DNA from: DATECU01 sp035286745
GTDB taxonomy: Bacteria; Acidobacteriota; Vicinamibacteria; Fen-336
Direction: 5' to 3'
Length of the DNA stretch: 26,163 bases
Assembly (NCBI GenBank): GCA_035286745.1
Contig: DATECU010000380.1
Coordinates: 1-26,163, forward strand
The notes under the pieces: generated by a model
Seen by the model: only the letters and a program-made list of their open reading frames with translations
Database searches by the model: none
Told to the model about the DNA's origin: nothing
Part shown: piece after piece, positions 1-7,038 of the stretch
Numbering within the stretch: the first letter of the stretch is position 1
How the letters are laid out: each line of letters opens with the position of its first letter
Program-made: the position numbers and the translations under genes

Positions 1-519
1 CCGGCGGAGCTGCCGGAGTCGGCCCGCCAACTGCGCCGCCGCGTGCACCAAACGATACAGCGGGTGACCGAGAACGTGGAGGACCGGCTCCATCTGAACA
101 CGGCGGTGGCGGCCCTCATGGAGCTGGTGAACGAGATCTACCGGCTGGAGCCCGAGGTGAGCCAGGGCCCGGGGCGGGGCGCGCTCCAGGAGGCGCTGGA
201 GACGGTGGTCCTGTTGTTGGCTCCTTTCGCTCCCCATCTGTGCGAGGAGCTGTGGGCTCGCCTGGGACGCCGGCCCTACGTGGTGGACCGGGTGTGGCCG
301 CAGGCGGACGCCGGGGTAGCCCGGGAGGAGACGATCGAGCTGGCGGTGCAGGTCAACGGGAAGGTGCGCGGCCACCTGCAGGTGGGCGTGGGGGCCAGCG
401 AGCAGGAGATCTTGCGTTTGGCGATGGAGGAGCCGCGTGTGAAGGAGCACCTGACAGGCAAGGAGATGGTGAAGCAGGTGGTGGTCCCCGGCCGGCTGGT
501 GAGCCTGGTGGTGCGGTGA
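1..519 (+). CDS. leuS: Leucyl-tRNA synthetase, C-terminal part (5' truncated by window edge)
   Basis: The open frame runs in from base 1 and ends at TGA 517-519, giving the last 172 residues of a protein that is usually about 820-870 aa. LeuRS charges tRNA-Leu with leucine in the cytoplasm. The visible part is the helical anticodon-binding domain (RRRVHQTIQRVTENVEDRLHLNTA region, then a long helix with NEIYRLEP, then LLLAPFAPHLCEELW). It is followed by the small C-terminal domain with the conserved QVNGKVRG signature and a final VKQVVVPGRLVSLVV strand. An internal ATG at 43 is not the true start. The stop overlaps the GTG of the next gene (lptE) by 4 nt, so the two are probably translationally coupled. 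The identification rests on the C-terminal signature and is firm. Confidence 0.95.
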   Translation, partial: PAELPESARQLRRRVHQTIQRVTENVEDRLHLNTAVAALMELVNEIYRLEPEVSQGPGRGALQEALETVVLLLAPFAPHLCEELWARLGRRPYVVDRVWPQADAGVAREETIELAVQVNGKVRGHLQVGVGASEQEILRLAMEEPRVKEHLTGKEMVKQVVVPGRLVSLVVR

Positions 520-1040
520 GAGCGGCGGCTCTTGGTCTGCTGGCGGCCGGCACCCTGTCCTCCTGCGGCTACGCGCTGGTGGGGCGCGGCACCGTGGTCG
601 ATCCCTCGATCAAGCGGATCGGAGTGCCCCTGTTTCGGGACGCCGGCACCGGCAAGACGAGCCTGGACCAGAAGATCACCCAAAAGGTGATCGAGGAGCT
701 GCTGAAGCGGGGCCGGTTCGACGTGGTCCAGCAGGCGACCGAGGTCGACGCGGTAGTGGACGGCGAGCTTCTGAGCTACCGGAGCCAGGCGGCGGCCCTC
801 ACCGGCGAGGCGGGGCAGAGCGCTCAGGCCAGCCGCTACCAGATCGTGCTCACGGCTCGGGTCAAGTACTCGAAGACGGGAGCCACCGAAGCCATCTGGG
901 CCAACGACTCCTTCTCGGTCCAGGACGAATGGGATGTCGGAGAGGCCAGCTCCTTCTTCGATCGCGAGGAGCAGGCGATCGAACGGCTGGCCGGCGTCTT
1001 CGCCCGCAACCTGGTGGCCGCCATGATGGAGGCCTTCTAG
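516..1040 (+). CDS. lptE: LPS-assembly lipoprotein LptE
   Basis: Predicted 174-aa outer-membrane lipoprotein that plugs the LptD barrel during LPS insertion. I start it at GTG 516, which overlaps the leuS stop (GTGA). The open frame extends further upstream, but that part only shadows leuS. From 516 the protein begins with a short positive N-terminus, a hydrophobic run (AAALGLLAAGTL) and a lipobox LSSC with Cys17 as the lipidated residue. This is followed by CGYALVGRG and later KRIGVPLFRD, the pattern seen at the start of LptE/RlpB proteins. The rest is the alternating strand/helix LptE fold with a long amphipathic C-terminal helix (EEQAIERLAGVFARNLVAAMM). It sits between leuS and holA, a common order in several Gram-negative phyla. 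Sequence conservation in this family is low, but lipobox plus context make the call good. Confidence 0.87.
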   Translation: MRAAALGLLAAGTLSSCGYALVGRGTVVDPSIKRIGVPLFRDAGTGKTSLDQKITQKVIEELLKRGRFDVVQQATEVDAVVDGELLSYRSQAAALTGEAGQSAQASRYQIVLTARVKYSKTGATEAIWANDSFSVQDEWDVGEASSFFDREEQAIERLAGVFARNLVAAMMEAF

Positions 1041-1047
1041 CCCACAC

Positions 1048-2061
1048 GTGGCGAAGGCCAAGCCCAAGACCGCCGCCGTCCACGTCATCGCGGGCCCGGA
1101 TTCCTTCCTGGCCGAAGAGGCGGTCGAGAACCTGCTCTCCTCGTTTGTGGGGGGCGACCGCAGCGACGCGGTCTCGGTCTTCAGGGGCGAAGAGACCACC
1201 TGGAGCCGAGTGGTCGAGGCGGCTCGGACTGGCTCGCTCTTCGTCGCCCGCCGGGCGCTCCTGGTTCGGGGAGCCGACGCCATGAAAGGGGAAGGCGACG
1301 ATCTGCTGAGCTACCTCGAGGATCCGGCGCCCGAGGTGCGGTTGATCGTCTTGGCGGTGAAGCCGGACAAGCGCCGTACGGTCTGGAAGCGCCTCTTCGA
1401 AGTCGCCGAGGTGACGCCGGCCGAGCCCTTGAAGGGCCGCTCGTTGCGGGCTTTCGTGGCCGAACGGGTGAAGAGGCGGGGCCTGCCGCTGGCCGAGGAG
1501 GCTCTGGACGAGCTGCTGGAACGGGTGGGGGCCGACCTCAGAAGGCTGATGGGAGAACTGGACAAGCTGGAGGCCTACTCCGGCGGCAGCGGGCGCCGCC
1601 TGACGGCGGAGGATGTGGCGGCGGTTTCGGGGCGGGGCTTTGCCCAGCCGCTCTACCTGCTGGCCGACGCCATGGCGTCGCGCCAGGGGGTGCGGGTGCT
1701 GGAGCTGGCCGAGGGGCTGATCGAGGAGGGCGAGGAGGGGCTTCGGATTCTGGCCACCCTGGTGCGCTCGCTGCGGCAGGTGCGAGCGGCACGGGCCCTG
1801 TCGGCGCTGCGCCTACCTCGAGAGGAGATGGCCAAACGCCTGGGGCTGCCCCCCAACATGATCTTCAAGCTGCCGGCGATTGTGGAGGCGGCGCGGCAAT
1901 GGTCGGAGGTCGACTTGAAGCGCGGCTGGTCGGCGCTGGCGCGGGCGGACCGGATTCTGAAACGGGGGGCCGACGTCAGGGCCGCCCTGACGGGCGCGGT
2001 GGTGGCGAGCTGCGGCCCTGGTCCGGGAGGCGCTAGCCCCGAGCTGCGGCCAGGGCGTTGA
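1048..2061 (+). CDS. holA: DNA polymerase III delta subunit (clamp-loader wrench)
   Basis: 337-aa protein starting at GTG 1048, 7 nt after the lptE stop. HolA opens the beta sliding clamp within the clamp-loader complex. The N-terminal domain has the typical opening (VHVIAGPDSFLAEEAVENLL), followed by a region corresponding to the beta-interacting part (SLFVARRALLVRGADA). The AAA+-like domain has no Walker A motif, as is normal for delta. Further on come DLRRLMGELDKLEAYSG and the C-terminal collar-domain helices (LAEGLIEEGEEGLRILATLVRSLRQVRAARAL). Length matches the family. The last 29 nt overlap the 3' end of rpsT on the opposite strand. There is no clear Shine-Dalgarno sequence, so translation probably follows from lptE. 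Confidence 0.93.
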   Translation: MAKAKPKTAAVHVIAGPDSFLAEEAVENLLSSFVGGDRSDAVSVFRGEETTWSRVVEAARTGSLFVARRALLVRGADAMKGEGDDLLSYLEDPAPEVRLIVLAVKPDKRRTVWKRLFEVAEVTPAEPLKGRSLRAFVAERVKRRGLPLAEEALDELLERVGADLRRLMGELDKLEAYSGGSGRRLTAEDVAAVSGRGFAQPLYLLADAMASRQGVRVLELAEGLIEEGEEGLRILATLVRSLRQVRAARALSALRLPREEMAKRLGLPPNMIFKLPAIVEAARQWSEVDLKRGWSALARADRILKRGADVRAALTGAVVASCGPGPGGASPELRPGR

Positions 2062-2308
2062 GGCGACGGGTCAACCGGCTCTTGTACCGGCTGGCGGCGT
2101 TGTCATGGATCACGCCCTGCTTGGCCGCCTTGTCGATGGCGCCGACGGTGGCGGAGAGGGCGTTCTTCGCGGCCTCGGCGTCGCCGGCTGCCAGGCTCGA
2201 TCGTAGCCGCTTGATCTGGGTTTTGACCTTGGAGAGGTTCTGCCGATTGCGATCCTTGTGCTTCAGGCTCTGCCTCATCTGTTTCAGAGCCGATGCGTGA
2301 TGAGCCAC
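2033..2308 (-). CDS. rpsT: 30S ribosomal protein S20
   Basis: 91-aa, very basic protein beginning MAHHASALKQMRQSLKHKDRNRQNLSKVKT, the classic N-terminus of S20, which binds 16S rRNA in the 30S body. The rest (AAKNALSATVGAIDKAAKQGVIHDNAASRYKSRLTRRL) matches the conserved C-terminal half. The start codon is GTG (2306-2308), with a strong AGGAGG Shine-Dalgarno at 2315-2320 and 6-nt spacing. A near-consensus sigma70 promoter lies upstream at 2341-2369. The 3' end overlaps holA convergently. The gene is transcribed away from murJ. Confidence 0.97.
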   Translation of the reverse strand: MAHHASALKQMRQSLKHKDRNRQNLSKVKTQIKRLRSSLAAGDAEAAKNALSATVGAIDKAAKQGVIHDNAASRYKSRLTRRLNALAAARG

Positions 2309-2314
2309 TCGTGT

Positions 2315-2320
2315 CCTCCT
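2315..2320 (-). promoter_or_regulatory. Ribosome binding site of rpsT
   Basis: On the minus strand the sequence reads AGGAGG, then 6 nt, then the GTG start of rpsT. It is a perfect anti-Shine-Dalgarno match and fixes the start of S20. It also argues that the ATG at 2293 and the GTG at 2311 on the plus strand are not genuine murJ starts. Confidence 0.85.
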
Positions 2321-2340
2321 CTAAAGACCGACAAAAGCGT

Positions 2341-2369
2341 AGTTTAGAGCAAGGCCCCGGCGAGGTCAA
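2341..2369 (-). promoter_or_regulatory. Sigma70-type promoter for rpsT
   Basis: Minus-strand TTGACC (plus coordinates 2364-2369), a 17-bp spacer, then TAAACT (2341-2346). The -35 matches consensus at 5 of 6 positions and the -10 at 4 of 6. The predicted transcript start near 2334 leaves a leader of about 26 nt containing the AGGAGG site. It is the best promoter I found in the window, as suits a ribosomal-protein gene. Confidence 0.72.
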
Positions 2370-2397
2370 GGCTTCGGGTGCCGAGGGCCGGGCCCTC

Positions 2398-3945
2398 ATG
2401 CGCTCGGCGGGCCTGGTCTCCATGTTCACCATGCTCTCGCGGATCCTGGGCCTGGTGCGGGACGTGGTCTTCGCCCGCCTGGTGGGCCTGGGTCCCTACG
2501 CCGATGCCTTCCACGCCGCCTTCCGGATTCCCAACCTCTTGCGGGACCTCTTCGCGGAGGGTGCGCTCTCGGCTGCCTTCGTGCCCACCTACACCAAGGC
2601 CAGGGCCGAGAGCGCCGAACGCGGATTCGAGCTGGCCTCGCGGGCCCTCAGCCTGCTGGCTGTCATCCTGAGTGGGCTTTGCCTGCTGGGCTTCCTGTTC
2701 GCCACGCCGCTGGTCGGGTTCCTGGCCGCCGGCTTTGCGGAGACCCCCGGCAAGCTCGAGCTGACGGTTCGCTTGACGCGCATCATGCTGCCGTTTCTGC
2801 CCCTGGTGTCGTTCGCCGCCGTCGCCATGGGCGTGTTGAACGCTCACGGCCGGTTCGACATCCCCGCGCTCGCCCCCTCCATGTTCAACCTGGTCGCCAT
2901 CGTCTGGGGCGCCGTCCTGTGGGCTCTGAACTACGGGCCCGAGCGCGTCGTCTTCGGCTGGGCGGTGGCGACGCTGGCAGGGGGGCTGGCCCAGTTCCTG
3001 GTCCAGGTCCCGGCCCTGTGGCGGGAGGGCTGGCGCTTTCGGCCCAGGTGGGCGCCCTGGGATCCGGGCATCCTGGCCATCGCCAAACTGATGGCGCCGG
3101 CTACCGTGGGCCTGGCTGCGGTCCAGGTCAACATCTTCATCAGCACCCGCTTCGCCTCCCACGACGAGAGCGCGGTGGCGGCGCTCCAGTACGCGTTCCG
3201 CATCCTCTACCTCCCCATCGGTCTCTTCGGCGTCTCGGTGGGAACGGTGGCCACCGTGGGGCTGGCGCGCCGGGCCGCAGCGGGAGATACCGCCGGGCTC
3301 AAGGGCACCCTTCAGCACTCTCTGTGCAACCTGGCCTTTCTCACCGTGCCGGCCACCCTGGGCCTGCTGCTGCTGCCGGTGCCCATCGTTCGCCTGCTCT
3401 TCGAGCGCGGCCGCTTCCGGCCCGAGGACACCGCCATGACGGCGCTGGCGCTCTTGCTCTACGGCATCGGGCTTCCCGCCTACGCCGGCGTGAAGGTGTT
3501 GGCGCCCGCGTTCTACGCCATGGGAAGCCCCCGGATCCCGTTTCTGGCCAGCGTCTCGGCCGTTGCCGCCAACCTGGTGACGATCCTGGCTCTGCACAGT
3601 CAGCTGGGCTTCCGGGCTATTCCCCTGGGCACCAGCGTGGGCTCGCTGCTCAATGCGGTCATCCTCCTGCTGGCGCTGAAGGCGCGACTGGGGGGCATCG
3701 GGGACCGTTCGACGCTGCGCAGCCTGGCCAAGACCGCCGCCGCGGCCCTGCTCATGGCCCCCATCGTGGTCCTTTCCGCTCACGGGCTCGAGGCCTGGGT
3801 GGGGGTTCGCGGTCTCTACGCCCAACTGGTGACCGGCCTGGGCCCGGTCCTGGCGGGCGGGCTCGTCTACGCTTCGGCGGCACTGGCGCTTGGGAGTCCC
3901 GAAGCCCGCGCCCTCGCCGGAAGCGTCCTCCGCCGATGGCCCTGA
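2398..3945 (+). CDS. murJ: Lipid II flippase MurJ (MviN)
   Basis: Polytopic inner-membrane protein of the MOP exporter superfamily that flips lipid II for peptidoglycan synthesis. From ATG 2398 it is 515 aa and opens with MRSAGLVSMFTMLSRILGLVRDVVFA, the standard MurJ N-terminus. About 14 hydrophobic segments follow, with conserved features such as DAFHAAFRIPNLLRDLFAEGALSAAFVPTY, the LAPSMFNLV segment and FERGRF. The frame stays open upstream to ATG 2293, which would add a charged 35-residue extension. That stretch lies over the rpsT promoter and ribosome binding site, so I prefer 2398, but a start at 2311 cannot be excluded. No clear Shine-Dalgarno precedes 2398. It is transcribed divergently from rpsT. 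Confidence 0.93.
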   Translation: MRSAGLVSMFTMLSRILGLVRDVVFARLVGLGPYADAFHAAFRIPNLLRDLFAEGALSAAFVPTYTKARAESAERGFELASRALSLLAVILSGLCLLGFLFATPLVGFLAAGFAETPGKLELTVRLTRIMLPFLPLVSFAAVAMGVLNAHGRFDIPALAPSMFNLVAIVWGAVLWALNYGPERVVFGWAVATLAGGLAQFLVQVPALWREGWRFRPRWAPWDPGILAIAKLMAPATVGLAAVQVNIFISTRFASHDESAVAALQYAFRILYLPIGLFGVSVGTVATVGLARRAAAGDTAGLKGTLQHSLCNLAFLTVPATLGLLLLPVPIVRLLFERGRFRPEDTAMTALALLLYGIGLPAYAGVKVLAPAFYAMGSPRIPFLASVSAVAANLVTILALHSQLGFRAIPLGTSVGSLLNAVILLLALKARLGGIGDRSTLRSLAKTAAAALLMAPIVVLSAHGLEAWVGVRGLYAQLVTGLGPVLAGGLVYASAALALGSPEARALAGSVLRRWP

Positions 3946-4045
3946 TGGCTACCGGTCGAGGCCCTGGAGGTTGAGGGCCCAACCCATTGTGGTCGGACGG
4001 GCCTTCGTGCTACGTTTCGGAATCGCTCTGGTCCTAGGAGGTCCG

Positions 4046-4825
4046 ATGATCCGACGCTTCCACGCGCTTGCCCTGCTGGCTCTCGCTGCCCCGGCCCTGA
4101 CCGTGGCTCAGGACCTGGGTCAAGACGACTACCCGGGTGCCGAGAACTACGTGCTGCGGGCGGAGTACCGGGAGTTCCGCCCCAAGCTCACCGGCACCGT
4201 CCAGAAGGGCGCGGGGGGGACCGAGATCGACGTCATCAAGGACCTGAAGGTCGAGGACGAGCGGACCTTCGAGGTGCACCTTGCCCTGCAGATCAGGCGC
4301 GGTCACAAGCTGCGCGGCAGCTACACGCCCCTCGACTACGGCGGCGATACCGAGCTGCGCAAGGTCTTCGTGTACGGTGGGACCACCTACGAGCGCTTCA
4401 CCCGGGTGGTGACCGGGCTCAAGGGCGGCTACTACAGCGCCAGCTACGAGTGGGACTTCATCAAGGGTCCGAAGGGGTATCTGGGCGGCCTCATCGGCGC
4501 CAAGATCTTCGACCTCGATGCGGTGATCGTGGCACCCGATGAGTTCAAGCGTGAGGTGCAGACGTTGCGCGCCCCGATTCCGGTGCTGGGAGCCACCGGC
4601 CGGGTCTACGCCTGGCGCTTCAGCTTCGAAGGCGAGTTCTCGGCGCTCTCCATCGGGGATCGGGGCACCCTGTACGAATACGAGATGGGCACTCGCTTCC
4701 ACATCTCAGACCGCATCGCCGCCCAGGGGGGCTATCGCGCGCTCAAGATCGATGCCAAGGACGGGGCGGATCAGGGAGCGCTCAGGATCGGCGGCTGGCA
4801 GTTCGGCCTGGAGCTGAGCCTGTAG
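4046..4825 (+). CDS. Secreted, probably outer-membrane beta-barrel protein of unknown function
   Basis: 259-aa protein starting at ATG 4046, preceded by AGGAGG at 4036-4041 (4-nt spacing), which fixes the start. It has a clear signal peptide (MIRRFHALALLALAAPALTVAQ, cleavage probably after AQD or earlier). The mature part is rich in alternating polar/hydrophobic strands (YVLRAEYREFRPKL, TFEVHLALQIRRGHKLRGSYTPL, YYSASYEWDFI, GRVYAWRFSFEGEFSAL, YEYEMGTRFHI, IAAQGGYRALKI). It ends in GGWQFGLELSL with a hydrophobic residue at the C-terminus. These are hallmarks of a small outer-membrane barrel. I do not recognise a specific family. It sits alone between murJ and xerD, with its own strong ribosome binding site. 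A role in envelope structure or transport is only a guess. Confidence 0.75.
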   Translation: MIRRFHALALLALAAPALTVAQDLGQDDYPGAENYVLRAEYREFRPKLTGTVQKGAGGTEIDVIKDLKVEDERTFEVHLALQIRRGHKLRGSYTPLDYGGDTELRKVFVYGGTTYERFTRVVTGLKGGYYSASYEWDFIKGPKGYLGGLIGAKIFDLDAVIVAPDEFKREVQTLRAPIPVLGATGRVYAWRFSFEGEFSALSIGDRGTLYEYEMGTRFHISDRIAAQGGYRALKIDAKDGADQGALRIGGWQFGLELSL

Positions 4826-4852
4826 TCGACCCCGGCCGAGGGCGGCCACGCC

Positions 4853-5758
<906 letters not shown>

Positions 5759-5795
5759 GGCGGCCTGTCATAAGGGACCGCTAGCCGGCGGGTTG

Positions 5796-5804
5796 TGATA
5801 CGCT
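5796..5804 (+). promoter_or_regulatory. Candidate extended -10 promoter for metK
   Basis: TGaTACGCT has the extended -10 arrangement (TG, one base, then a TAnnnT hexamer at 5799-5804). No good -35 is visible. It would start a transcript near 5811, giving a leader of about 67 nt. This is supported only by motif and position. Confidence 0.4.
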
Positions 5805-5810
5805 ACCGGC

Positions 5811-5877
5811 TTTTGGGCGGGTCCCGCGGACCCCACGAAGGGCGCCCTCTGAAGCGCTCCGGAGGACCAGCAGAAGC
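5811..5877 (+). promoter_or_regulatory. Structured metK leader with possible alternative pairing
   Basis: The leader holds a perfect hairpin, GGGTCC (5819-5824), loop CGC, GGACCC (5828-5833). A 10-bp palindrome AGGGCGCCCT (5839-5848) follows. The Shine-Dalgarno-like GGAGG (5861-5865) is part of GGAGGACC, whose GGACC (5864-5868) is also complementary to GGTCC at 5820-5824. The same segment could therefore pair with either its hairpin partner or the ribosome-binding region. The Shine-Dalgarno is unusually far (12 nt) from the ATG. I do not recognise any named SAM riboswitch here; regulation by this leader is inference. Confidence 0.4.
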
Positions 5878-7029
5878 ATGGGCAAGAACGGCAGTCATCT
5901 CTTCTCCTCGGAATCGGTTACCGAGGGCCATCCCGACAAGATCGCGGACCAGATCTCCGACGCCGTGCTGGACGCACTGATCGGCCAGGATCCCTATAGC
6001 CGCGTCGCCTGCGAGACCGTGGTCACCACCGGCCTCGCCTTCATCGCCGGGGAGATCACAACCAAGGCCTACGCCGACCTTCCAGCCATCGTGCGGGAGA
6101 CCATCAAGGGCGTCGGCTACACCCGCGCCAAGTACGGTTTCGACTACGAGACCTGCGCGGTGATCTCGGCCATCCACGAGCAGTCCCCGGACATTGCCAT
6201 GGGGGTCGATCCCGGGGGAGCCGGCGACCAGGGTCTCATGTTCGGCTACGCCTGCCGCGAGACCCAGGAGCTGATGCCGCTCCCCATCACCCTGGCCCAC
6301 AAGCTCACCCAACGATTGGCTCAGGTTCGCAAGGAAGAGATCCTCGACTACCTGCGGCCCGACGGCAAGAGCCAGGTGACGGTGGAGTACGACGGTCACC
6401 GGCCGGTGCGGGTGGAGGCGGTGATCATCTCGGCTCAGCACTCGAGCCTGGTCAAGATGGACACCATCCGGGAAGACGTGATGGAGAAGGTCATTCAGGC
6501 AGTGATCCCGGCGGAACTGCTCGACGAGAAGACCAAGTACTTCATCAACCCCACCGGGCGTTTCGTGGTGGGCGGTCCCCAGGGAGACTGCGGTCTCACC
6601 GGCCGCAAGATCATCGTCGACACCTACGGCGGCGTGGGCAGCCACGGAGGCGGGGCCTTCTCGGGCAAGGACCCGACCAAGGTCGACCGCTCGGCCTCCT
6701 ACATGGCTCGTCACATCGCCAAGTCCATCGTCGCCGCCGGCCTGGCCGAAGCGGTGGAGCTGCAGATCGCCTACGCCATCGGGGTGGCGGAGCCGGTCTC
6801 CATCATGGTCGACACCGAAGGCACCGGCAAGGTGGAGGAGTCGAAGATCGTGGCCGCGGTGCGAGAGGTGTTCCCGCTCACCCCCAAGGGCATCATCGAG
6901 TACCTCGACCTGCGGCGGCCGATCTTCAAGAAGACCGCGGCCTACGGCCACTTCGGTCGTCCGGAGCCGGAGTTCACCTGGGAGAAGACCGACCGGGCGG
7001 AGGCCCTGAAGAGCGCGGTCAAGGCCTAA
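5878..7029 (+). CDS. metK: S-adenosylmethionine synthetase
   Basis: 383-aa enzyme making S-adenosylmethionine from methionine and ATP in the cytoplasm. All family signatures are present: SESVTEGHPDKIADQISDAVLDA at the N-terminus (catalytic His and metal/ATP site), GAGDQGLMFGYA in the middle, and the C-terminal GGGAFSGKDPTKVDRSASYMARHIAKSIVAAGLA phosphate-binding region. Length is standard. The start at ATG 5878 gives the expected N-terminus (MGKNGSHLFSSESVTEGHPDK). The 119-nt gap from xerD contains a possible promoter and a folded leader. The next gene starts 9 nt downstream, so metK probably heads a two-gene unit. Confidence 0.98.
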   Translation: MGKNGSHLFSSESVTEGHPDKIADQISDAVLDALIGQDPYSRVACETVVTTGLAFIAGEITTKAYADLPAIVRETIKGVGYTRAKYGFDYETCAVISAIHEQSPDIAMGVDPGGAGDQGLMFGYACRETQELMPLPITLAHKLTQRLAQVRKEEILDYLRPDGKSQVTVEYDGHRPVRVEAVIISAQHSSLVKMDTIREDVMEKVIQAVIPAELLDEKTKYFINPTGRFVVGGPQGDCGLTGRKIIVDTYGGVGSHGGGAFSGKDPTKVDRSASYMARHIAKSIVAAGLAEAVELQIAYAIGVAEPVSIMVDTEGTGKVEESKIVAAVREVFPLTPKGIIEYLDLRRPIFKKTAAYGHFGRPEPEFTWEKTDRAEALKSAVKA

Positions 7030-7038
7030 CGGTACCCG

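Noticed and set aside
240..515. N-terminal extension of lptE inside leuS
   Set aside because: The residues are a frame-shifted translation of leuS. A signal peptide and lipobox appear only from GTG 516.
3987..4016. Promoter TTGTGG-N18-TACGTT before the barrel-protein gene
   Set aside because: Both hexamers match consensus at only 3 of 6 positions, which is not better than chance in this sequence.
5759..5877. Known SAM riboswitch (SAM-I, SAM-II or SAM-IV) upstream of metK
   Set aside because: The leader is too short for SAM-I or SAM-IV, and I could not match the conserved loops of any class. Only simple hairpins and a possible alternative pairing are visible.
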